A stretch of DNA of 64,000 nt from Halobacteria archaeon AArc-dxtr1 (GTDB lineage Archaea; Halobacteriota; Halobacteria; Halobacteriales; Natrialbaceae): positions 1,226,217 to 1,290,216 of the forward strand of contig JAOPJY010000001.1 of NCBI GenBank assembly GCA_025517425.1. The letters are read 5' to 3'. This document shows, piece after piece, positions 8,517-17,414 of the stretch. Numbering within the stretch: the first letter of the stretch is position 1; each line of letters starts with the position of its first letter. Both the position numbers and the translations under genes were made by a program. The notes beneath the pieces were generated by a model. The model saw nothing but the letters and a program-made list of their open reading frames with translations. It was not told the origin of the DNA and did not search any database.

Positions 8517-9961
8517 GCGCCGACGGACCGCAGGACACATCACTCGGATACTTCGACCGAATAGGACGGACACCGACGGACGCCCACGAGACTGCCCTGG
8601 CCTGTCTCGAGGCAGGGATCGACGCCGCACTCCCCGAACGCGTCGTCGAACAAACCTGTTCGGTTCGGGACGGCCTCCTTCGGATCGACGACGGCGAGGG
8701 GCGAGAGTACACCCTGGGAGCGTACGATCGCGTTGTCGTCGTCGGTGGCGGGAAAGCCGGCACTGGCGTCGCAACCGGACTCGCTGGTCTGCTCGGGAAT
8801 CAGATCGACGACGGTGTCGTGATCTCGACGCCGAGAGACCGGGACGAGGGTAGTGGAGATGGAGGCAAAGAGGCGGCTGCGGTCGACGACCCGGGGGCGG
8901 TGCGGATCCGCGAGGGAGACCACCCGACGCCGACGCCGCGAAACGTTGAGGCAACAGCAGAGCTGCTCGAACTCGTAGACGATGCCGACGAGAACACGCT
9001 CGTGCTGGCGGTCATTACGGGCGGCGCGAGCGCGCTGCTCTGTGCGCCCGCGGCGGACCTTTCGCTCGCTGATCTGCGAGAAACCACCGACGCGCTCCTC
9101 GAGTCGGGCGCGTCGATCGACGAGATCAACGCGGTCCGCAAGCACTGCTCGGCGATCAAGGGTGGGCAACTCGCACAGCGCTGTGCACCAGCGACGGTCT
9201 GTACGCTCGCGCTCTCGGACGTCGTCGGCGACGACCGATCGGTGATCGGCAGCGGGCCGACCGTCCCCGACAGAAGCACCTACGCAGACGCGCTCGCTGT
9301 CGTCGGCCGATACGACCTTCGAGACCGGCTTCCGGACGCGGTCGTTGCCCACCTCGAAGCGGGAGCCGCCGGCGAGCGCGCGGAGACGCCGACGACGATC
9401 GAAGCAGGAAGCGAGGGAAACGGTGCCGAAACCTACCACCTGCTCGCGGGGAGTCGAACCGCGATCGACGCCGCCCGCGAGGTGGCGGCCGAACGCGGCT
9501 ACGAGACGCTGGTGCTCTCGAGTCGGCTCCGGGGCGAAGCGCGAGAGGTCGGCCGGATGCAGGCGGCGATCGCCGAAGAGATGAGTGCGACAGGCGACCC
9601 AATTTCGCCGCCCGCAGTCGTCCTCTCTGGCGGCGAGGTGACCGTCACCGTCGCAGGCGAGGGTGGCGCCGGCGGCCCGAACCAAGAGCTCGCGCTCGCG
9701 GCCGGAATCGAGTTCGCAGCGGGCGGGACCGACGCCGTCCTCGCGAGCGTCGATACGGACGGGATCGACGGGCCGAGCACGGCCGCGGGAGCGATAGTCG
9801 ATCGCGAGACGGTCGCCGACGCGGGGGCTGCGACGGAGGCGCTCGACGCGAACGACGTCACAGGGGTCCTCGAGGCGTGGAACGCGCTGCTCGAGCCGGG
9901 ATACACGGGGACGAACGTCAACGATCTGCGTGCGCTGGTGGTACCAGCGCAAGTGGAGTAA
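8513..9961 (+). CDS. Glycerate 2-kinase (GckA/TtuD, MOFRL family)
   Basis: A 482-residue protein of the DUF4147-MOFRL glycerate kinase family, which phosphorylates D-glycerate to 2-phosphoglycerate with ATP. Visible hallmarks are the VVVGGGKAGTGVATGL nucleotide loop, ITGGASALL, the NAVRKHCSAIKGG segment, SDVVGDD, and the C-terminal MOFRL domain with TDGIDGPSTAAGAIVD. A short acidic stretch at about 103-118 varies in the family. It overlaps the upstream SDR by four bases. That reductase could supply or remove hydroxy- or keto-acid intermediates, but this is only an inference. Confidence 0.9.
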   Translation: MSADGPQDTSLGYFDRIGRTPTDAHETALACLEAGIDAALPERVVEQTCSVRDGLLRIDDGEGREYTLGAYDRVVVVGGGKAGTGVATGLAGLLGNQIDDGVVISTPRDRDEGSGDGGKEAAAVDDPGAVRIREGDHPTPTPRNVEATAELLELVDDADENTLVLAVITGGASALLCAPAADLSLADLRETTDALLESGASIDEINAVRKHCSAIKGGQLAQRCAPATVCTLALSDVVGDDRSVIGSGPTVPDRSTYADALAVVGRYDLRDRLPDAVVAHLEAGAAGERAETPTTIEAGSEGNGAETYHLLAGSRTAIDAAREVAAERGYETLVLSSRLRGEAREVGRMQAAIAEEMSATGDPISPPAVVLSGGEVTVTVAGEGGAGGPNQELALAAGIEFAAGGTDAVLASVDTDGIDGPSTAAGAIVDRETVADAGAATEALDANDVTGVLEAWNALLEPGYTGTNVNDLRALVVPAQVE

Positions 9962-9967
9962 CGCCGA

Positions 9968-10369
9968 CTACTCTTCGTACGTTCGGACCTCCTCGGGACG
10001 GATCGCGATGATGACGCGTTCGCTCTGGATCGGGATCGTATACTCGTCTTCGCCCGTATAGCGCCTGGCGAGTTGGTCGATGTGTTCGCGGGCGTTTTCG
10101 GTGGTGATCTCGTCGACCGTGCCGGTGATCGAGAGCATCCGATAGGGGTTGTCCGGGTCGGTCATGCTGACGGCGATCCGGTCGTCGCCCGCGGCGTTTT
10201 TTGCCTTTCGACGCTCGCGCTCGGTGTTTACCAGCACCCGACCTGTGTCGGCATCGTAGTCGATCCAGACCGGCGTCACGTGGGGTGCGCCGCCGGGCAA
10301 CAGCGTCGCGACGTGGGCGAACGTTTGTTTCTCGAACAGCTCCTGGAAGTCATCTGGGATCGACGTCAT
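9968..10369 (-). CDS. PPOX-class F420-dependent oxidoreductase
   Basis: A 133-residue split-barrel flavin/F420-binding protein. The sequence FAHVATLLPGGAPHVTPVW is the typical opening of the pyridoxamine-oxidase-like F420 reductases, followed by RERRKAKNAAGDDRIAVSMTDPDNPYR and the RYTGEDEY segment that borders the cofactor pocket. Haloarchaea make F420, so an F420H2-linked reduction is plausible. The substrate is unknown. It is convergent with the glycerate kinase gene, six bases away. Confidence 0.88.
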   Translation of the reverse strand: MTSIPDDFQELFEKQTFAHVATLLPGGAPHVTPVWIDYDADTGRVLVNTERERRKAKNAAGDDRIAVSMTDPDNPYRMLSITGTVDEITTENAREHIDQLARRYTGEDEYTIPIQSERVIIAIRPEEVRTYEE

Positions 10370-10466
10370 GAGGCGAGGTACACCACCTCTGTACTAAGAA
10401 GCACCCCCTAACTCGGACTGAGCGCATCGTTCTGGCGATGCCCACTGTAGACGGGGTCGATCGAGT

Positions 10467-11711
10467 TCACCGCACGCAGGCTGCAACGATCGCGAGCGAC
10501 TCCTCGCCGCGGACCTCCTCGGCCAACAGGGGGACACGCCTGACGTCGGTTCCCCGAAAGAGCTCCTGGGCCTCGGTCAGCGCCCGCTGCTGGACGTCCC
10601 AGCGGCGCTGACAGAACGCGCAGTCGTCGAGATTCGGCTCGAGGAAGGCGTCGTCCGCGACGTCGTCGGTGACGTCCGAAAGCGGCTCCATCACCCGGTT
10701 GACGACGATCGTTCCGACCGGAATTTCGAACTCGCGGAGCTGCTGGCGGAGGCGTTTGGACTCGAAGACGCTCATCTCCTCTGGCACCATAACGATCCGG
10801 AAGTCGGTGCGCTCGGGATCGCGGAGCGCAGCCCGGAGGCGCTCGATACGCTCGCGAAGCTCCTCGAGATCCTCGAGCCCCGCTTCTTGCTCGGCCGGCC
10901 CGCCACCAAACAGGCCCTTCAACCCCTCCATCATCCCGCCGATTCGCTGGCGCAGCGTCAGCATCCGTCCGACCATCGAGTCCATGATCTCCGGCAGCTG
11001 GAGCAGCCGGAGGGTGTGACCCGTAGGGGCGGTGTCGACGATCACGCGATCGAACCGGTCGTCGTCCAGATATTCGAGGAGGAGCTGCATCGCGGCAGCC
11101 TCGTCGGCGCCGGGCATCGCCCCGCCGAATAGCGCCTCCATCGGCGAGTCGCCGCCCAGCAGGTCCTCCATCCCGCCGAGAGGACCATCGGCGCCGAGGG
11201 CGTCCGCGCCGGGACCCCCAGCACCGCCCGCTGGATCGGCCCCTACGTTCGCGCCGGCTCGGCCGCCCCCGTACGGGTCGTCGCCGGCCTCGTCGGCCCC
11301 ACCCATCGCGGAGAAGACCGCAGCGCCGTCCTCGAGCGCCGCCTCGGGGTCGATCTCGGCGGCATACAACGGAATATCCTCGCGGATCCGCGCCGGTCGG
11401 GCCGGCACGTCGACGAGAAGAGTATCCGACAGCGAGTGGGCGGGGTCCGTCGAGACCACGAGCGTCCGAACGCCCCGCCGGGCGCTGTCGAGCGCCGTTG
11501 CCGCCGCCATCGTCGTCTTGCCGACGCCACCCTTGCCGCCGTAGAGGACGTACTCGGGTCCGTCATCCGAGTCTTCGCCTGGCTCGACGTCGATCGTCTC
11601 GCGCTCGTCGTCCGTGGCGGAGCCCGTCGGCGTCACCTCGATCGTGTGGTCCCCGTCGTCGGCGCTGTCGCCGCCCGTGTCTTCGATCGGATCGACGTCG
11701 AGTCCACTCAT
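10467..11711 (-). CDS. ArsA/Get3-family ATPase
   Basis: A 414-residue P-loop ATPase. The deviant Walker A GGKGGVGKTT is at 58-67, switch I/II residues follow in STDPAHSLSD, and VIVDTAPTGHTLRLL is the Walker B/A-loop signature. The C-terminus has a CAFCQRR pair that may bind zinc in the dimer, as in Get3. Residues 1-50 are acidic and disordered, and 135-200 form an unusual Gly/Ala/Asp-rich insertion between switch regions. The ATG at 11711 removes an upstream extension of no family character. Archaeal members may target tail-anchored proteins; an arsenite role has no support here because no arsenic genes are nearby. Confidence 0.88.
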   Translation of the reverse strand: MSGLDVDPIEDTGGDSADDGDHTIEVTPTGSATDDERETIDVEPGEDSDDGPEYVLYGGKGGVGKTTMAAATALDSARRGVRTLVVSTDPAHSLSDTLLVDVPARPARIREDIPLYAAEIDPEAALEDGAAVFSAMGGADEAGDDPYGGGRAGANVGADPAGGAGGPGADALGADGPLGGMEDLLGGDSPMEALFGGAMPGADEAAAMQLLLEYLDDDRFDRVIVDTAPTGHTLRLLQLPEIMDSMVGRMLTLRQRIGGMMEGLKGLFGGGPAEQEAGLEDLEELRERIERLRAALRDPERTDFRIVMVPEEMSVFESKRLRQQLREFEIPVGTIVVNRVMEPLSDVTDDVADDAFLEPNLDDCAFCQRRWDVQQRALTEAQELFRGTDVRRVPLLAEEVRGEESLAIVAACVR

Positions 11712-11790
11712 ACTGAGGGGTACCGTTCCCCCGGCACCTGTATGCGTCGGTCCCGATCGAGACACACCGTTCAGAGCCGACTGGCCTCGC

Positions 11791-12105
11791 TCAGGAAGGC
11801 ACGACGTAGTAGAGGAGCACGGCGAGAAACAGATAGACGGCTAGAAATGCCGAGAGGCGGATGGCAGCGCGGTCGTCGATTCGAAGCGCCGCGAAGAGAC
11901 CAGCGAAGAGGGCGATCGCGGTTGGCCAGGCAGCAAGCGACATCGACGGGACCATCGCGAGTACCAGCGCCCCAGCAAACCGATCGAGGATGACCGGAAG
12001 CGAGGCAAGGCTCCCGGTCACGTAGACGGTAGCCGCCGTTACGAATCCAAACGCGAGTACGAGTACGCCGAGTCCCGTCTCCGCTAGATCGCCAATGTCC
12101 GACAT
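11791..12105 (-). CDS. Small four-helix membrane protein, unknown function
   Basis: A 104-residue very hydrophobic protein with about four predicted transmembrane helices (15-35, 38-56, 58-74, 82-102) and a short IDDRAAIR loop. I do not recognise the family. The ATG at 12105 gives a natural MSDIGDLAE start; a longer reading to 12150 is less likely. It lies 79 bases upstream of the ArsA-like gene on the same strand and could be co-transcribed. Confidence 0.65.
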   Translation of the reverse strand: MSDIGDLAETGLGVLVLAFGFVTAATVYVTGSLASLPVILDRFAGALVLAMVPSMSLAAWPTAIALFAGLFAALRIDDRAAIRLSAFLAVYLFLAVLLYYVVPS

Positions 12106-12212
12106 ACCAGAGCTGAGACGCCAGCAATGCCTATCTTCCTGGGTGTACACGTTCGCGACTAATACCCTCAGCCAGGAGCGACGTCCCGGTTCGACAGAAG
12201 ACGGTGCGCCCC

Positions 12213-13313
12213 TCAGCCGAAGTGTGACGCCAGTCGCGCGGCGGCCTCCTCGACCTGGGGCGTCACGAGCGCGAATCGGAACCAGTCCTCGCGGGCAGTG
12301 CCGAACGCCTCGCCGGGCATCCCCGCGACGCCGGCCTCGTCGATCAGTCGCTCTGCGTTTTCGAGCGTGCCGGGGTAGCCGTCGAACCGCGCGAGGACGT
12401 AGAAGCCGCCCGCTGGACGCCTGTATTCCGCACCCGCCTCGTCGAGGGCGTCCGTGAAGGTCGCCACGCGATCGCGAAGCCGGCGGCGGTTGCGCTCGTA
12501 GTAGTCGGGGCCGGTCTCGCGCAACGCTTTGAGAACGGCGTACTGGGCGGGCCGGCTGCCGGCGACGTTGACGAGCATGTGTCGGCTCCGGACGCGATCT
12601 GTGAGTTTCGGTGGAACGATCGCGTAGCCCACCCGGAAGCCGGTGATCGCGAGTGACTTCGAGAACGAGTTGGTGACGATCCGGTGGTCAGAGTCGACCG
12701 CGAGCGCGCTCGAAAACGTCCCCGAGAGATCGTAGTGGTCGTAGACCTCGTCGCTTATCAGGATCGCGTCGTACTCCTCGGCGACGGCGACGAGCTCGCG
12801 GACGGTCGACTCGGGGTAGACCGCACCCGTCGGGTTGTTCGGCGAGTTGACGACGATCGCGGCGGTCTCCTCGCTCGCCGCCTCACGGACCCCCTCGGGG
12901 TCGAGATGTCCGTCCTCACCGACCGGAACGAACGTCTGGCCGCCGCCGAGCAGGCTCGTTTTGCCGGGGTAGTAGGGATAGACTGGATCGGTGAGGATCA
13001 CTTCGTCGGCGTCGTCGCGTTCTATCGCGGCGGCCATCGCGAGGTAGTTCGCCTCGCCGGCGCCGTTGGTGATGAGCACCTGCGAGACGTCGACGCCACG
13101 TCGGGCGGCGATCTCCTCGCGAAGCGGGCGCAGCCCGACGGTCGGCGGATACTGAAACCGGTCGGGATCGAAGTCGGCGTACTCGCGAAGCCCTTCCCGC
13201 AGCGCCTCTGGTGGGTCCCAGTCGGGGTTGCCGCTGACCATGCCGACGACGTCGCGCTCCGTGCGAGCCGCGTACCGGATCACGTGGAAGAAAAGCGGCG
13301 TCTCGTACTCCAT
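12213..13313 (-). CDS. Class I/II PLP-dependent aminotransferase
   Basis: A 366-residue aspartate-aminotransferase-fold enzyme. It has the substrate/cofactor motifs NSPNNPTG, ISDEVYDHYD and the PLP lysine in TNSFSKSLAITGFRVGY, and the terminal Arg region WFRFALVTP. Archaeal relatives act on aspartate, alanine or aromatic amino acids, and the sequence does not settle which. The ATG at 13313 matches the MEYETPLFFHVIRYA opening of related proteins. It stands alone, divergent from the CinA-type gene at 13433. Confidence 0.9.
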   Translation of the reverse strand: MEYETPLFFHVIRYAARTERDVVGMVSGNPDWDPPEALREGLREYADFDPDRFQYPPTVGLRPLREEIAARRGVDVSQVLITNGAGEANYLAMAAAIERDDADEVILTDPVYPYYPGKTSLLGGGQTFVPVGEDGHLDPEGVREAASEETAAIVVNSPNNPTGAVYPESTVRELVAVAEEYDAILISDEVYDHYDLSGTFSSALAVDSDHRIVTNSFSKSLAITGFRVGYAIVPPKLTDRVRSRHMLVNVAGSRPAQYAVLKALRETGPDYYERNRRRLRDRVATFTDALDEAGAEYRRPAGGFYVLARFDGYPGTLENAERLIDEAGVAGMPGEAFGTAREDWFRFALVTPQVEEAAARLASHFG

Positions 13314-13432
13314 GCGAGAAGGGTGTTCGCGTGGGCCCCTGGCTCTTTCGGGCCCGAATGTCACTCGAGGCGGAGTCGGCTGTGCGGTGGGGCAGGGCCA
13401 GCATTCAGTAGCCCGGCGACCTTTTCGGGCGT

Positions 13433-13951
13433 ATGAACGACGATATCGACCGCGAACTCCCGATGCAGGTCGCGGACGTGTTGCGGGCGCGCGGGGAGAC
13501 GGTCTCGGTCGCCGAGTCCTGTACGGGCGGGCTGATCGGCGCCGCGATCACGGCGGTGCCAGGCGCCAGCGACTACTTCGAGGCCGGACTGACGACCTAC
13601 GCCTACGACGCCAAGCGCCGCCACCTGGGCGTCAGCCGCGAGGCCCTAGACGAACACGGCGCGGTCTCAGAGCCCGTGGCCCGCGAGATGGCCTGCGGTG
13701 TTCGCGACGTGACCGACGTCACCTGGGGAATCGCGACGACGGGCGTCGCGGGACCGACCGGCGGGGACAAGGAAACCCCAGTGGGGACCGTCTACGTCGG
13801 CGTCGCCTACGCCGGCCCCTGGGGGGCTGAAACCTCTGCGAGCTGGGTCAGCCGGTACGTCTTCGACGGCGATCGCGCTGCAGTTCGAGCACAGACGGTC
13901 GACCAGGCACTCTCGGATCTGCTCTCTGCGGTCGAGCGGCGACAGCCGTGA
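13433..13951 (+). CDS. CinA-type nicotinamide-nucleotide amidohydrolase (PncC-like)
   Basis: A 172-residue single-domain member of the CinA C-terminal family, which deamidates nicotinamide mononucleotide in NAD recycling. The signature VAESCTGGLIGAAIT at about 25-39 holds the active serine and threonine. TTYAYDAKRRHLGV and the GVAGPTGG loop are further family blocks. It lacks the N-terminal MoCF-like domain of full CinA, as is usual for PncC. An ATG 64 bases beyond its stop begins the next membrane protein gene on the same strand. Confidence 0.88.
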   Translation: MNDDIDRELPMQVADVLRARGETVSVAESCTGGLIGAAITAVPGASDYFEAGLTTYAYDAKRRHLGVSREALDEHGAVSEPVAREMACGVRDVTDVTWGIATTGVAGPTGGDKETPVGTVYVGVAYAGPWGAETSASWVSRYVFDGDRAAVRAQTVDQALSDLLSAVERRQP

Positions 13952-14014
13952 CAGTCACAAAACAGCGACACTCACGCAGAACTACTATTTCGCTCCGGCT
14001 CGCACGTCGGCTCG

Positions 14015-14500
14015 ATGAACAAGAAGGGGCACGTGCTAAACGCCGTGTTGTTGAGCATCGGACTGGGCTACCTGCTGGAGCCAGCAGGGACCGAAGAGAC
14101 GTTCATGACGATCATCGCGATCGGGATTCCGGTCACGCTCGGTGCGCTGTTTCCGGACGTCGACACCGAGTTCGGCAAACACCGCAAGACGTTACACAAC
14201 CTGCCGGTGTTGATCGGGTTCATGGCCTTCCCGTACGTCTTCGGGAACCTGGAGTACGTCTGGATCGGCGTTCTGACTCACTACGTCCTCGACATCGCAG
14301 GAAGTAAGCGGGGCATCGCGCTCTTCTATCCGATCTGGAAGAAGGAGTTCGGCTTACCGATCGGCGTCGCCGTCAAAAGTCGTATGGCTGACGCCATGAC
14401 GGTCATCATCACTGTCCTGGAGCTGGCGGTCATCGCCGTTGTCCTCTACTGGTTCCCGGACGTGAGTCTCGAACTCGGGGAGCAGTTCGTGGGGCTGTAA
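14015..14500 (+). CDS. YdjM/DUF457-family membrane-bound metal-dependent hydrolase
   Basis: A 161-residue membrane protein with about four transmembrane helices and the family metal-binding residues. These are an early His (KKGHVLNA), GALFPDVDTEFGKHRKTLHNL with the paired Asp and two His, and HYVLDIAGSKRG. Bacterial relatives (YdjM) are LexA-regulated inner membrane proteins annotated as hydrolases by sequence only, so the reaction is unknown. Strong acidic and His conservation suggests the metal site is intact. Confidence 0.85.
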   Translation: MNKKGHVLNAVLLSIGLGYLLEPAGTEETFMTIIAIGIPVTLGALFPDVDTEFGKHRKTLHNLPVLIGFMAFPYVFGNLEYVWIGVLTHYVLDIAGSKRGIALFYPIWKKEFGLPIGVAVKSRMADAMTVIITVLELAVIAVVLYWFPDVSLELGEQFVGL

Positions 14501-14527
14501 AGGGAACCAACCGAACACCGTCGTCGA

Positions 14528-15466
14528 CTACTCCACGTTCGGCGTCCACTCCTCGCAGGCGTCCATATCCTCCATCGCCTCGTCTGTGTCTCCGCAGTAG
14601 GGAACCATCCCGGAACTGGTTCGAACGTACTGGAAGTGCTGGCAGCTACCGCAGTATCGATCGCGCGTTCGGGACGCAGCGTCGTCCTGGGTAGCCGACG
14701 ACTCTGGGGCGGTGTCGTGTGCGGTGGCGGCAGTTTGCGTGCCACCGGCCGATCCCGTACCGTCGCCCGGCGTGGCTGCCTGTGCGGATGGTGCGTCCGG
14801 AGACCGGGTCTCCTCGTCGAGTGGCGAGGAGAGTTCCTGGGCGTCGGAGCCCCCGTCGCTGGTCGGCTCGGGAGTACCGTCGTTGGTCTGCGTCTCGACA
14901 TCACCGTCGGGCATCGCACCGAGGAGGCCGATACCGCCGAGACTGCTCTTGTCCTCGACCTCGACGACCTTCGTTCGCCCCTGACGAGTGACGTTCATCT
15001 CGAGGGCGCCCCCAGGATCGTTTCGGGTCTTGAAGTTGACGACGGCGGTGAACAGACACCAGATCGCGGTGAACAGTCCGAGCAGATACACAGCGGAGAC
15101 GTGTAGGGTGAGATCGTCACCGTATCCGCGCCAGTGGTGTGGGTAGGCGTGCCAGAAGAGGGCGACGCCAAGCAGACAGAGGCTCGCCCCGATCGCGGCA
15201 GCGGCCTTGACCCGCTTCGAGGCTGGCAGAACGATGAAGAGGCCGACCAGCGCAGCGGGAACGCCGATCCCGGCGAGGACGCCGGCCATTCTGACCGCGG
15301 CGAAGTGGTCGTCGAACAGTCCCGAGACGGGCTCGGTCGTGGCGGTCAGCAACGCGACGACGGCGAGTATGGCACCAACTAGGACGAGCGCCGTCCCGGC
15401 GTACAGCCGGCGGAGGCTCGATATCTCGCGTGCATTCCCCTCGTAGACCTCCGACAGGCTAGTCAT
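14528..15466 (-). CDS. Multi-pass membrane protein with cytoplasmic zinc-type tail (haloarchaeal DUF)
   Basis: A 312-residue protein. Four to five transmembrane helices lie between about 18 and 145. A short basic segment (KTRNDPGG) and a predicted DUF7139-like cytoplasmic part come next, then a Ser/Thr/Asp/Glu-rich disordered linker (about 185-260). The last 45 residues have CGSCQHFQYVR and CGDTDEAMEDMDACEEW, which could bind zinc. The ATG at 15466 matches the MTSLSEVYEGNAREI opening of haloarchaeal relatives. Function is unknown. Confidence 0.75.
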   Translation of the reverse strand: MTSLSEVYEGNAREISSLRRLYAGTALVLVGAILAVVALLTATTEPVSGLFDDHFAAVRMAGVLAGIGVPAALVGLFIVLPASKRVKAAAAIGASLCLLGVALFWHAYPHHWRGYGDDLTLHVSAVYLLGLFTAIWCLFTAVVNFKTRNDPGGALEMNVTRQGRTKVVEVEDKSSLGGIGLLGAMPDGDVETQTNDGTPEPTSDGGSDAQELSSPLDEETRSPDAPSAQAATPGDGTGSAGGTQTAATAHDTAPESSATQDDAASRTRDRYCGSCQHFQYVRTSSGMVPYCGDTDEAMEDMDACEEWTPNVE

Positions 15467-15621
15467 GCGGGGGTAATGGAACCCATCACACAAAACAATA
15501 CGTCAGACACGTGTCGAAACGTTATCACGACCGCGACGGATGAGTCTCTAGCGAACCGGCCACGAGCAGTGAACTGCAGGAGAGCGAAACCTTGAATCGA
15601 CGGGACGCCGAACGGTGCGCT

Positions 15622-15903
15622 ATGAGCGACGATGCGGACGAGGAGCCGGCAGTCACACTCGGTGAGGAGACGCCGGTCGAAGGGGCACCGCTCGCCCGGG
15701 TGACCTCCCGTCTCTCCTGGCCGATCGAAAGAAGCGAAATCGACCGTCTGGAAGGCGATAGCGTCGTCCGAACGCCCGATGGCCCACGGGAGTTGGCCTC
15801 GATTCTCGCGGAGCTAGACGAGACCTACTTCGAGCGCCACCAGGAGTTCGAATCACACGTCCAGGACATCGTCGGGACAGGACCCGTCCGGACGGCCGAG
15901 TAA
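15622..15903 (+). CDS. DUF5789-like small acidic protein
   Basis: A 93-residue acidic protein, starting at the ATG at 15622. The pattern RVTSRLSWPIERSEIDRLEGDSVVRTPDGPRELASILAEL is the core of haloarchaeal DUF5789 proteins: a short beta-rich element followed by a helix. Function is unknown. The CPBP-protease gene begins six bases after its stop and may be translationally coupled. Confidence 0.7.
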   Translation: MSDDADEEPAVTLGEETPVEGAPLARVTSRLSWPIERSEIDRLEGDSVVRTPDGPRELASILAELDETYFERHQEFESHVQDIVGTGPVRTAE

Positions 15904-15909
15904 CTACCC

Positions 15910-16605
15910 GTGGCGACCGAGGCGGGGTCGAGCGCCCGCTGGATTCGGGATCAGCTAGACCGTCTCACGTGGGTTCAGAAGTCTCTGCTCGTTGGTGCCG
16001 TCCTGACGGTACTGTGGATGCGATACGTCCCGGCAGCGCTAACCGGTCGCGTCCTCGTCGACGGCGTGATTCTGATCGGCGGCCCGCTTACGCTGGGACT
16101 CACGCACGGTCGGCACATCGGCTGGAATATCAACCGGGTTGCGGTTCGAAACGCCGTCTTACTCTCGCTGTTCGTCCTCCCATTTTACATCGTGGGCTCG
16201 ACGCTACCGACGATCAGGGCGTTCTACCCGATGTGGGAAACCTCGGCCGCGCCAGCGGAGTTCGTCCCCCACGCAGTGCAACTGTTCGTCCTCGCACTCG
16301 CCGCCGAGACCTACTACCGGGGGCTACTCTGTGTCGGCGTCAGAGATCTGGGCTTCGTCGCGGTGTTCATCAGTCCCGTCGTTTACATGATCCACCACGC
16401 CGGTAAACCCCCGATCGAGTTCCTGCTCTCGGGGCCGACTGACGTACTCTTCGGTGCGGTCGACTACCAGTCGAACTCGATTCTCCCCTCGGTGATCGCC
16501 CACGGTGCGGGCCTCGTGTTACTCGACTGGCTCGTATTGCACGATCCGCTGTTCGATCCGAGGCCCGCACTCGAAGCGCTCTCGTGGCTCCCGATTCCGC
16601 TGTGA
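15910..16605 (+). CDS. CPBP-type intramembrane metalloprotease
   Basis: A 231-residue membrane protein with about seven helices, starting at GTG 15910. The ABI/CPBP active-site motifs are visible but divergent. Motif 1 is AAETYYRGL (one glutamate instead of the usual pair, plus the Arg). Motif 2 is VYMIHHAG, and motif 3 is VIAHGAGLVLLD. Members act as CAAX-like proteases or bacteriocin-immunity proteins; the substrate here is unknown. It follows the DUF5789 gene within six bases. Confidence 0.78.
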   Translation: MATEAGSSARWIRDQLDRLTWVQKSLLVGAVLTVLWMRYVPAALTGRVLVDGVILIGGPLTLGLTHGRHIGWNINRVAVRNAVLLSLFVLPFYIVGSTLPTIRAFYPMWETSAAPAEFVPHAVQLFVLALAAETYYRGLLCVGVRDLGFVAVFISPVVYMIHHAGKPPIEFLLSGPTDVLFGAVDYQSNSILPSVIAHGAGLVLLDWLVLHDPLFDPRPALEALSWLPIPL

Positions 16606-16713
16606 CACAGACGAGTAGGGGCCACAACGGTAGCTGCGGTCGTTACTCCTCGGAGACGGGACCCTGCCAGGTCAGGTTCGATGTTTTTGCCCAGGCAGAA
16701 CCTAGATGCGGCG

Positions 16714-16911
16714 ATGGTCAGCCTCCGTCTCCTGCTGTACGCGCTACTGGTGACGATACTCGGTGCTGTGCTCGTAGTCTGGGGTGGAACGGTCGTGTTG
16801 CCAGGCTCCCAAGCCCCGGATGCGCTCTGGTATCTGGCGGTCGCGTTCGTCAGTCTGCTGTGCGTGATTCCGATCTGGAAGCGGGAACAAAATGATGAGC
16901 GCTCGATCTAG
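16714..16911 (+). CDS. Two-TM small membrane protein
   Basis: A 65-residue protein with two hydrophobic helices (about 3-25 and 38-55) and a KREQNDERS cytoplasmic tail. An in-frame ATG at 16681 would add 11 polar residues; the ATG at 16714 sits directly before the first helix and is preferred. The family is not recognised. Confidence 0.5.
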   Translation: MVSLRLLLYALLVTILGAVLVVWGGTVVLPGSQAPDALWYLAVAFVSLLCVIPIWKREQNDERSI

Positions 16912-16952
16912 TGTGACACTCACTTTTAGGTTCTCGGTCCAAACGTCTCCGT

Positions 16953-17414
16953 ATGTCACTGCCAATCGATCCGACGCAGATCGACCCCGACGATTACGGC
17001 GAGCACCGCGCCGTCCTCGAGATGGACCACCAGGAAGCGATCGAACACTGCCGTGAGGTGTTCACGGCCGCCGGCTTCGGCGTCCCCGTCGAATTCTCGC
17101 CCTCGGAGCTGTTAAACGAGAAGGTAGACGCGAACCGCGATCCCTACTACGTTCTCGGCGCCTGCAACCCCGAGATGGCCGACCGAGTCCTCGATGTGAC
17201 GAGGCAGATGGGCGGACTCTTTCCCTGCAACGTCGTCATCTGGGAGGAAGCGCCGGGTCGACAGGTCGTCTACCACCTCTCGATCATGAAGATCGCACGC
17301 CTGCTCGGGATCGCCCCGGACGACGAGAGCTGGCAAGAGATCGTCGACGAGACGAGTGCGATGGTCGCTGACGCCTACGCGAATCTGGAGCGAGACGACG
17401 ATCCAGCCCATTGA
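16953..17414 (+). CDS. DUF302-domain protein
   Basis: A 153-residue protein of the DUF302 fold (GyrI-like single domain). It has the conserved HCREVFTAAGFGVPVEF start, LGACNPEMADRVLD and LFPCNVVIWEE blocks; the two cysteines are conserved in the family. Function is unproven in archaea. The stop codon TGA (17412-17414) lies at the boundary of the IS1341-type element on its right, so the present C-terminus may have been defined by the insertion. Confidence 0.85.
   Translation: MSLPIDPTQIDPDDYGEHRAVLEMDHQEAIEHCREVFTAAGFGVPVEFSPSELLNEKVDANRDPYYVLGACNPEMADRVLDVTRQMGGLFPCNVVIWEEAPGRQVVYHLSIMKIARLLGIAPDDESWQEIVDETSAMVADAYANLERDDDPAH

Noticed and set aside
8540-9952. 470-codon - strand frame over the glycerate kinase gene
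   Set aside because: It is Arg-rich, lacks acidic haloarchaeal character and lies opposite a clear kinase.
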